From assembly GCF_002831625.1 (NCBI RefSeq), contig NZ_CP025116.1, positions 1,750,501-1,814,500 of the forward strand: a stretch of 64,000 nt of DNA, written 5' to 3'. Positions 1 to 8,301 of this stretch are shown one piece after another. This DNA is from Nonlabens sp. MB-3u-79 (GTDB taxonomy: Bacteria; Bacteroidota; Bacteroidia; Flavobacteriales; Flavobacteriaceae). A model generated the notes under the pieces. That model saw only the letters and a program-made list of their open reading frames with translations. It had not been told where the DNA came from and made no database searches. Each line of letters starts with the position of its first letter. Positions within the stretch are counted from its first letter, which is position 1. Made by a program: the position numbers and the translations under genes.

Positions 1-341
1 ACTATAGCGTCTTTACTAGTAATGTTGGCTTTATCCCATTGTTTCAATTCCACTAAAATTGCTTGGTCTTGTCTAGAATCATTTTGACCAGTAATAATGA
101 AATCTATTCTATTCTGTGTACTCGGTATAGAATATTCTATAGCAATACCGGCGGTATTAGGAATATCATCCCCTATTAGGATCATCCCCATCATTGGTAA
201 TGAATTAGCCCATGAACGATATTCACTATCGCCAACTTTTTTATTTAATTTTTCGGCAACAGAATTTTTAACAATGTCCTCTATACACCCTTCCATAAAG
301 TCTTTAACAAATTGCTCCTTAGTTGACTTATATACAATCAT
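1..341 (-). CDS. DUF2075/Schlafen-like protein, N-terminal part (runs off the window)
   Basis: Only the first 113 or so residues are inside the window, starting at the ATG at 341. The protein opens MIVYKSTKEQF and contains a conserved block SEYRSWANSLPMM followed by RIDFIITG and ILVELKQW. The D...ExK spacing looks like a PD-(D/E)xK nuclease-type core, which is the usual N-terminal region of DUF2075 proteins; a P-loop helicase domain normally follows and would lie outside the window. The start codon overlaps the stop of the upstream MazG-like gene by four bases (ATGA), so the two are almost certainly translationally coupled. Family assignment is from memory of the N-terminal pattern; activity is inferred, and a defence role is a guess from the array context. 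Confidence 0.75.
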   Translation of the reverse strand, partial: MIVYKSTKEQFVKDFMEGCIEDIVKNSVAEKLNKKVGDSEYRSWANSLPMMGMILIGDDIPNTAGIAIEYSIPSTQNRIDFIITGQNDSRQDQAILVELKQWDKANITSKDAI

Positions 342-667
342 AGTTGATTGTATTTTTTTGCAGTTCCTTTTGCTTTTTCTACAGGATATTTTTCTCCATT
401 TTTTTTGATTTTTTCAAGCAAAATATCTTTTACATTAAATTTATATTTTTCAGCTAGGAGTAAGGTATAAGCAAGAACGTCAGCCAACTCTTCTTTCACT
501 TTTTCTTTATCTGCTTCTTCATGTGATTTCCACAAGAAATTTTCTAAAAGTTCACCTGCTTCAATATTAAGAGCAACTGCAAGATCTTTTGGGTTGTGAA
601 ATTGCTCCCAATCCCTTTCATCTCTGAATTTTATCAGTGCATTAGTCATTTCTTTTATATCACTCAT
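338..667 (-). CDS. MazG-like nucleotide pyrophosphohydrolase
   Basis: 109 residues, the size of a single-domain MazG-like dNTP pyrophosphohydrolase. Visible family features are an N-terminal helix with FRDERDWEQFHNPKDLA, then the metal-binding ExxE...ExxD pattern: EAGELLENFLWK followed by KEELADVLAYTLLLAEK. Such enzymes hydrolyse (d)NTPs to NMP and pyrophosphate in the cytoplasm. It shares an ATGA overlap with the downstream DUF2075 gene, a pairing seen in other bacteria, which suggests the enzyme works with that nuclease/helicase-like partner, perhaps by altering nucleotide pools. Preceded by an attC-like site, so the pair appears to be one cassette. Confidence 0.85.
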   Translation of the reverse strand: MSDIKEMTNALIKFRDERDWEQFHNPKDLAVALNIEAGELLENFLWKSHEEADKEKVKEELADVLAYTLLLAEKYKFNVKDILLEKIKKNGEKYPVEKAKGTAKKYNQL

Positions 668-685
668 GTTCTTATTATCTTAATT

Positions 686-819
686 AAACACAACGGTCTT
701 GATTATTATTAGTGGGGGCTACCTTGTTAAGGGTTTTTCACAAGGGTGAAAGATAATTAAACTGTATCGACTTTAATTACGGCAAACCGTAGCCATTAAT
801 TATACACGGTGTTACAAGC
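686..819 (-). repeat. attC-like cassette junction, RES/MazG boundary
   Basis: In coding (minus) direction it starts with GCTTGTAACACCGTG and ends CAAGACCGTTGTGTTT. The left part TAACACCGTGTATAATTAATGGCTA matches the other junctions (split here: TAACACCGTGTATAA then TTAATGGCTA). The interior is diverged from the other copies and lacks the GAAAATCC hairpin. The stop codon of the RES gene (TTGTAAC) is formed by the site itself. Confidence 0.6.
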
Positions 820-1657
820 TGTATTTTATTGTTTTATCTCTTTCTAAATCCGTATTTTCTTGCCATTCGATAATAGAGTTTTTAGGTGTTTCTCGGTCAA
901 TTAAAACTTGTTTTGCAAATTGAATTGGTGTAAGCTCAAATTCAATTGAGTTTTTTTTAATTTTATAAATATATACTTCATTGCAAAATAAAAAGTCATC
1001 AACAAACTTTGCCTTTATTCCGTAATTCACATATTTCAATTCAGATGCTACGCTAGGATAGATTATACAATTAATTCCGTCATTCTTAAGTAGAATATTG
1101 CTAAATGCTATACTTGATTTATATTTATACTCTTCTCCGTTTTTAATTTTTTCTTGAAATTTAGAAGAGATATATTTTTCAATCAGTTCGTCTGTTTTAC
1201 TTGGGTATTCATATTTTTCTAATTCAGAATCTCTGTCAGGATTAGTTTTTAAAGCTTCAATTCCAGCATATTGTGAACGGAATTTTATTTTTTTAAATTT
1301 CTTGTGGAAAATTCCAATCATTACCAAATCATCATTGTTTGGATTCAGTTCTTTTATTGTAGCTCCCAAGTAGTTTGATGAGTAGAAAAAATTTTGTCCA
1401 ATGTTACTGCACCTGTTTAGTTGATGATATTTCTGGTCAATTTCTTTGAAATCGGGATACCAAATGGATTTTACAGTTTTTAAATCCTCTGCATTAGTAT
1501 TTTCTATTATTCGTGCTCTAAATAAACCATCTGGCGAGATATTTATTGTTGGTCGATTATGTCCTAAAATTTTTCCCGAAAAATACTTTTCAATTTCTTC
1601 GACAGTATTTTTTTCGAAATCAAATTCATTAAATTCTCGTTCTATTCTGTCGGTCAT
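812..1657 (-). CDS. RES-domain protein
   Basis: 281 residues. The fold signature is an arginine-rich LFRARI (R47, R49), then NRCSNIGQNFFYSS around R82 to S94 and GATIKEL with a glutamate at 103, then IIYPSVAS near residue 210. Arg, Glu and Ser at these places are the residues that name the RES domain, whose characterised members (ParT, MbcT, Xre-RES toxins) attack NAD+ or ADP-ribosylate. Here the protein is longer than typical toxin RES domains (about 150-230 residues), with an N-terminal extension. No Xre-type antitoxin is adjacent. It occupies its own cassette: GCTTGTAAC at 1668-1676 and GTTACAAGC at 811-819 are exact reverse complements. Toxin or abortive-infection role is inferred. Confidence 0.65.
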   Translation of the reverse strand: MTDRIEREFNEFDFEKNTVEEIEKYFSGKILGHNRPTINISPDGLFRARIIENTNAEDLKTVKSIWYPDFKEIDQKYHQLNRCSNIGQNFFYSSNYLGATIKELNPNNDDLVMIGIFHKKFKKIKFRSQYAGIEALKTNPDRDSELEKYEYPSKTDELIEKYISSKFQEKIKNGEEYKYKSSIAFSNILLKNDGINCIIYPSVASELKYVNYGIKAKFVDDFLFCNEVYIYKIKKNSIEFELTPIQFAKQVLIDRETPKNSIIEWQENTDLERDKTIKYSL

Positions 1658-1667
1658 TCGTGATGTT

Positions 1668-1802
1668 GCTTGTAACGTTGTTGTATAAGATAGTGGCGTG
1701 TTTAAGCACCTAATTTAGCAAATAAACACCAGATAGAAAATCCGCGAGGATTTTCTTAAGTAGGCGAGGACTAGCCATTAATTTTATACGGTGTTTTGCA
1801 CC
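1668..1802 (-). repeat. attC-like cassette junction with GNRA-type hairpin
   Basis: About 135 bp. On the plus strand it runs from GCTTGTAAC to GTTTTGCACC. Near the middle, 1736-1755 is a perfect hairpin: GAAAATCC, loop GCGA, GGATTTTC. The flanks TAATTTAGCAAATA and GCGAGGACTAGCCATTA recur in the junctions at 10193-10329 and 12285-12421. The plus-strand left end belongs to the RES cassette start; the right end provides the stop codon for the membrane-protein gene. Confidence 0.7.
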
Positions 1803-2245
1803 GTTTTTTCTTCATTTTTTTTCAATTCTTTCGATAAAAAATATCCGCCAACTATTCCGTGAATTATTCCAAACATTCCGTAAATCCAAAGTTGATAAAT
1901 CAAATATCCAGCAAGCGATTCCAAAATTCCTATTCGCTCAAATTCGAATGAATTTATTATTCCGATTACTAATGCTTTAAAGTATAATATTAAAATCCAC
2001 GAAGCAAAAAGAGTAAAAAATGATATTCCGAAATATTTTTCTTTTTCTTTTCCAACATATTTGTTTAAATATTTAAAAGCTAATATTCCGACTAATGGTA
2101 TCGATATTATTGTTGTAATCCATTCAATCCAATCTCTTTCGATTGTGTACCAACTTGGAATTTCTCCAATAATGGCATAAAAAGCGAAAAGAAAAATCAG
2201 TCCGGAAGAGTAATATTTGGTGATTAAAAATTTTATGTTTTTCAA
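1784..2245 (-). CDS. Small multi-pass membrane protein of unknown function
   Basis: 153 residues with about four hydrophobic segments (near residues 13-28, 42-60, 73-95 and 112-136), separated by short charged loops, and a lysine/glutamate-rich C-terminus. I do not recognise a family. The last codons (GTG CAA AAC ACC GTA TAA) lie inside the attC-like junction, as is common for genes in tightly packed cassettes. It sits between the large STAND-type defence candidate and the RES gene, but appears to be a separate cassette, so partnership with either is unproven. Possible roles include an inner-membrane effector or immunity protein. Confidence 0.6.
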   Translation of the reverse strand: MKNIKFLITKYYSSGLIFLFAFYAIIGEIPSWYTIERDWIEWITTIISIPLVGILAFKYLNKYVGKEKEKYFGISFFTLFASWILILYFKALVIGIINSFEFERIGILESLAGYLIYQLWIYGMFGIIHGIVGGYFLSKELKKNEEKTVQNTV

Positions 2246-2261
2246 TTCATCGTACAGTTTT

Positions 2262-2335
2262 TCTTAAGTGGCACACAGCGTTCAGGCTATGCTGCGTATC
2301 CCGAAGGGTATGAAGTATAGGTTATATTGTGCTTA
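2262..2335 (-). repeat. attC-like cassette junction, compact form
   Basis: On the plus strand 2287-2320 forms a long imperfect hairpin, CTATGCTGCGTATCCC, short loop, GGGTATGAAGTATAG. The right end TTGTGCTTA (2327-2335) is the exact reverse complement of TAAGCACAA at 7090-7098, the other end of the large nuclease-STAND cassette. The left part GGCACACAGC is poorly conserved. Confidence 0.5.
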
Positions 2336-2377
2336 GTTTTTTATTCTTTCAATATACAAAGGAGCTTGTTGGAATCC

Positions 2378-5300
2378 TTATATTTCAACTTGGTCTATCA
2401 CTTTGTTTGCTGCACCTCTGAATTTTTTAGTTTTGAGCATTTTATCGAACAGAGCTATGGTTTTTTTAAGGTGCTTAGGATTTTTTGTTGCCAAACTGGA
2501 TAGTGAGTTGTATATCCCGATAAGGACTTTGACAGGTTCGACATCATAGTAGCCTGCCTGGGAAATATCCGGTTTGTCGTAGGTGTTCACATGTTGTAGA
2601 AGTTCAAGACATTCAACAGGATACTTTTTGGCACATTTAAGCAGGTATTCGAAATAGTACCGTGGCTCTTTTCTGGCCACATTTGATTGGGCGTATCTTT
2701 GAAGCAATGGATAAACTTCAAGGAACATTTCGGGGGTAAGGTCGAAGAATGCAGACGAATACTCTTGTATTACTTTTTCATCGGTAGAGTGAAGGAATCT
2801 TAGAAAGATTTGGCGGCATTTTGCCCGAACACTTTCTTTTTTATCCCCGATATTTTTCACGGCCATATCTACTAGCTTTGCTTTTGCTTCATCACTGATT
2901 TTAAGCAGTGAGTTTAAAAGCTGATAGCTTCCTTTTTTTTCTTTTAGCCACGCTCCACCCAAAACAACGGCAATTGTACCGTGTATGGATTCCATTTTTA
3001 TCGCTCGTTGGAAGTAGTCATTGAGCTTATCGAAGTTGTTGTTGAGTAAGTATTGCACCGACCAGATGGAATGTTTCATGATTTCTGGTTCGTTGGAGCT
3101 TACCAGCTTTAGAAAGATTTTCAGTGTTTTTTGCTCATTAAGGCGCATCAGCATCGCAAGGCGTGGCATTATTGCAACCCGAACACTAAGATTCGGGTCT
3201 TCTGCTATCTTCTGAAGTGCTTCGAAAACAAGGTTTTCAAAAGCAGGATTGAAATAGACCTCACTGATTCTTCCCGCTGCTGATCCGCGCACATTATTTG
3301 CACCATCATTCAGCGCATCATTGCGAATGGTGTTGCCCTCAGGGTCTGGGTGATGTTTGGCAATTTCGATCAGGTATTCTAATACATCCTGATCCAGAAT
3401 CTTGGTCTCTATGAAGTATGAGGACACCCAAACGAAGTAAAGCGTGTATTCCCTATCAAATGGAATGGAGAGCGCTTTTTTGTAGATGCGCTGAACTTCG
3501 GATGGGTTGTATTTCGCCTCTTTTAAGCCTGTAAGACCAGCGACTATGTATTGGTAGGGCACTTTGTTCTCGTCAATCAGTTTTTCGATGAATGGAAAGA
3601 AATGTGATGCCTTGTTTTTTGTTTCTGCCTGAAATGCGCGGGAGTGCTCTAAAATCGACCCTCTGGACGATGCGAACTCGGCTTTGTATTCTGCATCATA
3701 TTTTTCAAATGTTTGCTCCCATTGATCGAATGTCATTTTATCGTAGGCCGAGCTGTTCATGGGTGGGCCTACACCTATCAAACCAAACTTTCGGGGTTCT
3801 TCATCCTTAACAGTCTTAAACTTTCGTTGCAATTCTTGGAAGCGTTTTTTTAGCTGTGCCATTGCCATCACTTCATTTAGCGGTATGGCATTTAAATAGA
3901 GAAATTGGTGGTGGCCGTATCGCAATAAAGTATGCTGCTTCTTGTCGTTGTCATCAGTGTATATTCTGACTTCGTACTTCAACTGAATTGAAAGAACGAT
4001 CTTGTCTATCGTTTCTTTTTGCGCTTGATTGAAGTGCGGATAGACTGCCGTTAACAGCTGCCGGAACTGGAATTGAATCTTGTCATCACCCTCCAGTCCA
4101 TCTTTTTGATGAAATAGCTCCATTAGCTGAAATATCTCGGTTGCATAATGGGCTGGGTTTGCCAACAATCCGAAGAACAACAACCTTAAGATGGTAATGG
4201 AATTACTGTTGTGATGATTTGCCAAGAACTGGTCAAACCACGGAGTAGTTTGCTCTGCTTGCTCTTGCACTTTATCTACGAGCAGATGATATATTGCCTC
4301 GTGCCCGTGGGAACGGCCATGACGCTCATAGTCGAATAGCCGAAAACCTAAGTCGATGTATAATTTAGATTTATCCTCGCCACTTGTTTTTGCAGAAATC
4401 CGCTTGATAATATCGAATGCGAAGTCGAGCGCTTTAATGGTATCAACCTCGAACATCTTTTTAAATAGCTCTTCGTCCTGATGTTCAAAATGGGGCTTGT
4501 CATTATGGCCCTTGATGGCTTCAATTTTATTAAGGCAATGGGTTTTGTAGTTCTGTATGACCCAATCAATATTGAAGTTCAACGCATCTTCGAGTGTCTT
4601 ATAGTAACCAAAACGATCAGTTCCTGCTTCGGCTTCATGTTTTTCGAAGAGCTGGAAAGCTGCTGGAATATCCCATTCTTTAACATGGTAGAGCACCCTG
4701 AAAATGAACTTTGATCTCCCTTCAAATTCAGAACAATTCAAAAGAAAATCGCAAACGGTTTGTCTGCTATTGGGTAGTTGTTTGATCAAAATCTGCCACA
4801 GCAGGTTAATTTGAATATCCCATCTATCGGAGGTGCTTTTATAGTGTAGAAGGGTTTTGATATTGTCCACAGCCTTATTCGCTTTTCCCCAATCCCGTTC
4901 AGCAAGCTTGTTGAGCCAGCCAATCCTTTGGGTGATCAGCTTATTCAGTTCTCCTTCTTCAAGAAGAAATGAAAACCAACCATTGCCAGTAACCGATTCT
5001 AAAAAAGACATTTTCAGCTCATTACTTGGCAGAATGCGGGATTTTACGAGCTGCTTTTCCTGTGTTGTTGGGCCTTCTTCAAAACCAAGCAGATTCAAAA
5101 GCATTAGTTTGATATGAAATCGGTAATTAGAGGAAAGTAGAATGGTTTCGAGGGCTTTTATGTATGCAGTATGATCTTGTTCGCGCAGAAAGCCAATAAT
5201 CATTTTCAAGCTAGATCGAATGAAAAGACCTTGATGGTTTTCAAGTATGTAGTTTGTTACTGGTTTTCCGTTCTGAACGAATTGCTTCGCAAAGGCAAAG

Positions 5301-7015
5301 TCAAAAAATGTTTGATGAAAAAATTGTACTTCCTTGTCCGCTTCGGTTAAGATTCCACAGCTTTTCAAATAGTCAATCTCGTCCTTAAACGATCCGAAAA
5401 ATGGCTTTGAGGGGGTGCTAATTCTCTGTTCCCCATGCATCTGTTCCGCGATGGTAAAAACTAGATTTTGGCATTTATCGGTATTCGCTGACGATGTGTT
5501 TGGAATCTTAACTATTTTCTGAATCCAGAGATTTTCATACAGGTCGTGCAGTGTGTTTATTGACCGAAGGTTGGTTTGGGTATCGTACACCTTGCAAAAC
5601 ACATTTAGATGATGTGGCGTTTGCAGAAGGTTAAGTAATTGCCTAGGTACTTCGTTCTCTCTTATTCCAAGCTTGGTAAGCACCTGTGTAACCTGAATTG
5701 CATCTAGGAAACCAACTTTGAAGCTTTTTTGATTTTTGTAGAACTTCAATTCATTGTCATAATCGAGATCGTATCCCCTAACAGAAATAACCACTCTAAC
5801 CCGATCAATAGCAATAAGCTTCCTAACAAGAAGGTTATAAGTATCGAGGTATTCTCGTTTGGCTGATAAAGACTGGGAAAGCGCATCTATCTGGTCAATA
5901 AGCACAACTACCCACTCACTAGCCTCGCTTAGAGTTCGAACTACTTTTTCGAACGAGTCTTCTAGATCAATTTTGTTTTGTAGGTCTGTGATACTTTCAG
6001 CATAAAGCCTATCAGCTTTTAAGGCAATTGCAGGTACGTTAGTTTCTTTGAGTTTTAGAAAGGCATCTTTCAGAATAACAGTTTTTCCAATACCGGCATC
6101 GCCAACCAGCAAGACTACAGGTTGCTCATTTTTTCCCAATGGTGATTTGATCCATTGTAGCAAATCATTCGTTTCCTTTCTTTCTATGTGCGAATTATCT
6201 ACCCCTTCAAAAGTGCTGTTGTAATCCGTTAGGTGGTGGGAGGCATGATCAAATTTTTGCAGAATAACATCGACTGGAATATTAGAAGTGGTTTGGTATT
6301 CGCTCTGCTTTTTCAGCTCTTCCGTCAGCTTTTCAACTGGCTCCGATTCAATCACCATTCTAACCTCAAAAAAGGTTTTGATGATAGACTGAAAACCGTC
6401 AGTATTTAGCAGCGTGTCTAAGTCTTGTGGTATTATTTTCTTTACAGTAATTGAACCGAGTATTGTTTTAAGGTCGGATTCAATGTCTGTGTATTTAAAG
6501 TGTTTAAGTTCTTCATTGGTATTTATTACAGCTTCTGTCCAATCTTTTAGTTCTGTCTGTTTTAGTATCTCTTTTTTGAAGTCGTCCAGTAAATCTTTAG
6601 CCTTTTCATTGAAACCGTAGGAGACGGCAAACCAATACGTAAAATTCTTAGGGTCGTGAATCAACCTATTATCCAAAAGGTAATGCAGCACAAACTTGAT
6701 GATCTCCCTTGCACAATCTGGCCTCGTAATTCTCTTACCGCCAGCAATACTATGCTTGCACTGAATTAGTCCAATTGATTTGCCATCCAAATGCAAGCTA
6801 CAATCTCGCCCACGTTCCCCAACTCCTTGTAGAAGATTAATTTCGTCAAACTGCCCTTTCCAGTCACCTTTTTCAATTCTTAGTTTTCCAATTGAGTAGT
6901 GAAGTTCTTCAAACCTTCGGTCGTCAAGATCAGAATATGGATAGCCTTTATTTGGCGAAGCCAGAGGTTTATTTAAGGCTTCTTCAATAGTGGGTTGAGT
7001 GTAAGATAAGGCCAT
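2378..7015 (-). CDS. Avs-like nuclease-STAND NTPase, 1545 residues
   Basis: Domain order by eye: residues about 25-230 look like a restriction-type nuclease, with D71 followed by IGLIQCK (Q85, K87) as a PD-(D/E)xK-like core; residues about 260-500 form a STAND-type NTPase with Walker A GDAGIGKT (305-312) and Walker B VVVLIDQID (D374), followed by the sensor-like VRVVISVRG; the remaining 1000 residues are helical and repeat-like, suited to ligand sensing. This is the architecture of Avs antiviral proteins, which recognise phage terminase or portal and activate an N-terminal nuclease. It is the sole gene of a 4.8 kb cassette with exact 9-bp inverted ends. Its DNA is visibly richer in GC than the neighbouring cassettes, suggesting a different source. 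Function is inferred from architecture; no close homologue was checked. Confidence 0.75.
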   Translation of the reverse strand: MALSYTQPTIEEALNKPLASPNKGYPYSDLDDRRFEELHYSIGKLRIEKGDWKGQFDEINLLQGVGERGRDCSLHLDGKSIGLIQCKHSIAGGKRITRPDCAREIIKFVLHYLLDNRLIHDPKNFTYWFAVSYGFNEKAKDLLDDFKKEILKQTELKDWTEAVINTNEELKHFKYTDIESDLKTILGSITVKKIIPQDLDTLLNTDGFQSIIKTFFEVRMVIESEPVEKLTEELKKQSEYQTTSNIPVDVILQKFDHASHHLTDYNSTFEGVDNSHIERKETNDLLQWIKSPLGKNEQPVVLLVGDAGIGKTVILKDAFLKLKETNVPAIALKADRLYAESITDLQNKIDLEDSFEKVVRTLSEASEWVVVLIDQIDALSQSLSAKREYLDTYNLLVRKLIAIDRVRVVISVRGYDLDYDNELKFYKNQKSFKVGFLDAIQVTQVLTKLGIRENEVPRQLLNLLQTPHHLNVFCKVYDTQTNLRSINTLHDLYENLWIQKIVKIPNTSSANTDKCQNLVFTIAEQMHGEQRISTPSKPFFGSFKDEIDYLKSCGILTEADKEVQFFHQTFFDFAFAKQFVQNGKPVTNYILENHQGLFIRSSLKMIIGFLREQDHTAYIKALETILLSSNYRFHIKLMLLNLLGFEEGPTTQEKQLVKSRILPSNELKMSFLESVTGNGWFSFLLEEGELNKLITQRIGWLNKLAERDWGKANKAVDNIKTLLHYKSTSDRWDIQINLLWQILIKQLPNSRQTVCDFLLNCSEFEGRSKFIFRVLYHVKEWDIPAAFQLFEKHEAEAGTDRFGYYKTLEDALNFNIDWVIQNYKTHCLNKIEAIKGHNDKPHFEHQDEELFKKMFEVDTIKALDFAFDIIKRISAKTSGEDKSKLYIDLGFRLFDYERHGRSHGHEAIYHLLVDKVQEQAEQTTPWFDQFLANHHNSNSITILRLLFFGLLANPAHYATEIFQLMELFHQKDGLEGDDKIQFQFRQLLTAVYPHFNQAQKETIDKIVLSIQLKYEVRIYTDDNDKKQHTLLRYGHHQFLYLNAIPLNEVMAMAQLKKRFQELQRKFKTVKDEEPRKFGLIGVGPPMNSSAYDKMTFDQWEQTFEKYDAEYKAEFASSRGSILEHSRAFQAETKNKASHFFPFIEKLIDENKVPYQYIVAGLTGLKEAKYNPSEVQRIYKKALSIPFDREYTLYFVWVSSYFIETKILDQDVLEYLIEIAKHHPDPEGNTIRNDALNDGANNVRGSAAGRISEVYFNPAFENLVFEALQKIAEDPNLSVRVAIMPRLAMLMRLNEQKTLKIFLKLVSSNEPEIMKHSIWSVQYLLNNNFDKLNDYFQRAIKMESIHGTIAVVLGGAWLKEKKGSYQLLNSLLKISDEAKAKLVDMAVKNIGDKKESVRAKCRQIFLRFLHSTDEKVIQEYSSAFFDLTPEMFLEVYPLLQRYAQSNVARKEPRYYFEYLLKCAKKYPVECLELLQHVNTYDKPDISQAGYYDVEPVKVLIGIYNSLSSLATKNPKHLKKTIALFDKMLKTKKFRGAANKVIDQVEI

Positions 7016-7089
7016 TAAGAAAGTTACAGTTTTGAATCAAAATATTTTTTTACATTATTTTTAGTGTCGCAAGCTGTTTTTCATACAAT

Positions 7090-7287
7090 TAAGCACAACG
7101 GTCTTGTGTATGAAACGTAGTGCATAAATAAACGCTAACTTTTCGGATTTATAACTAGCCGAATTTTTAATTATTTTATTTTATTTTCTAAATATAACCA
7201 AATTAAAAATTTAGCGTACTTTGTAAATATATAAAAACCTCTCGGAATGCTATAATAGCTATGTTTTATACACGTTGTTGTGGTTCG
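7090..7287 (-). repeat. attC-like cassette junction, HNH/STAND boundary
   Basis: About 198 bp, the longest of the set. Plus-strand ends are TAAGCACAACGGTCTTGTGTATG and ATACACGTTGTTGTGGTTCG, an imperfect inverted repeat. The interior (7140-7250) is AT-rich and does not contain the hairpin of the other full sites. The HNH gene reads into it and stops at 7266. Confidence 0.5.
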
Positions 7288-8258
7288 TTTTTACTCCAGT
7301 TAATTATTATATTAATTTCCGAAATATCATTGAATAAATCAGCATTTGGGTCGTACTTTCTTGTGTCTAAAGTTACTCCAACTTTACCTTTCCCGAATTT
7401 TGTTCCAATTGAAGTTAGATTGTGATGAAGTTCTTTTGGTTCCATATTCGGGAAAGGAAGTAAAGCTCCTATTAGTGTTTCCGAATAATCTGTTTTTAAC
7501 GAAAAAACATTAAATGTGGATTTTGAATTGGGATTGCATACATAGTAAGTTCCAATATGATTTGACTTAAATTGATTGCTAATCATTAAATGACCTTCTG
7601 TAGGTGAATCAGGTTCTTTAATTTCCCTTCTTATAGTGTCGTAATAAGAATCTAGTAAAAAGATATATCCAAATTTTGAAAACGCTATAATGTAGTTGGT
7701 TTTAAGTAAAGCTTTATCAACTTTACTATCATCTATCCTTTTTTTATTCGGTACCATATTAAGGATTTCTCCAACGGATTTATTTTTTAAATTATAAATA
7801 AACCTATCGAGTGTACTCGGATTATTATTATCCATTTTGTGAAGTACATTTAAAAGGCCATTTCCTTTTGACGTAATCTCAGAATTCACAAAAGTATCTT
7901 CAAATTCTACTCTAACTCTTTGAACTGAATCTTTGTGAAATTTTGAGTCATCTATTTCTCTTATTCTATGAATTAAATGATGGTCAATTTGATGTCCAGC
8001 TTTAGAGTTACACTCAAAGCAAGTTAGTGCTATTCTAGAGCCTTTTAATTTCGCAGGCGGCGCATCTTCTTCCGTTAAATAGTTCTTTGATTTATTCGCG
8101 ATTAAATCTGACTTTTGGAATTGTTCTAAACATAAAGGGCAGATATAAGTTTCGGGATATTTTAGTTCAATATCAATAATTCCTTCATCTTTGAGTAAGT
8201 GTAATTGTTTCGAAAACTTTTCAAATAAGTTACTTCTTGATTTTAATTTTTGACTCAT
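7266..8258 (-). CDS. HNH-type nuclease, partner of the HEPN/Toprim-like gene
   Basis: 330 residues. A zinc-ribbon HNH core is clear: C40-P-L-C43, then LTEEDAPPAKLKG, then LTCFECN with C80, C83, N84, and GHQIDHH with H89, D92, H93. The LT-x-EDxPP...LTCxxCN...D-x-H arrangement belongs to a recognised group of HNH proteins. The C-terminal 200 residues are unassigned and may provide specificity. It starts 43 bp after the HEPN/Toprim-like gene in the same cassette, so the two are probably co-expressed. DNA cleavage is inferred from the motif; a phage-defence role is inferred from the partner and the location. Confidence 0.7.
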   Translation of the reverse strand: MSQKLKSRSNLFEKFSKQLHLLKDEGIIDIELKYPETYICPLCLEQFQKSDLIANKSKNYLTEEDAPPAKLKGSRIALTCFECNSKAGHQIDHHLIHRIREIDDSKFHKDSVQRVRVEFEDTFVNSEITSKGNGLLNVLHKMDNNNPSTLDRFIYNLKNKSVGEILNMVPNKKRIDDSKVDKALLKTNYIIAFSKFGYIFLLDSYYDTIRREIKEPDSPTEGHLMISNQFKSNHIGTYYVCNPNSKSTFNVFSLKTDYSETLIGALLPFPNMEPKELHHNLTSIGTKFGKGKVGVTLDTRKYDPNADLFNDISEINIIINWSKNEPQQRV

Positions 8259-8301
8259 AATTTCCTGAATATACTATAATTATTTTGTTTGTCATACTGC
8301 C

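Noticed and set aside
97..408. Plus-strand open frame of 103 codons
   Set aside because: It lies antisense to the DUF2075 and MazG-like genes, whose minus-strand frames show clear family motifs.
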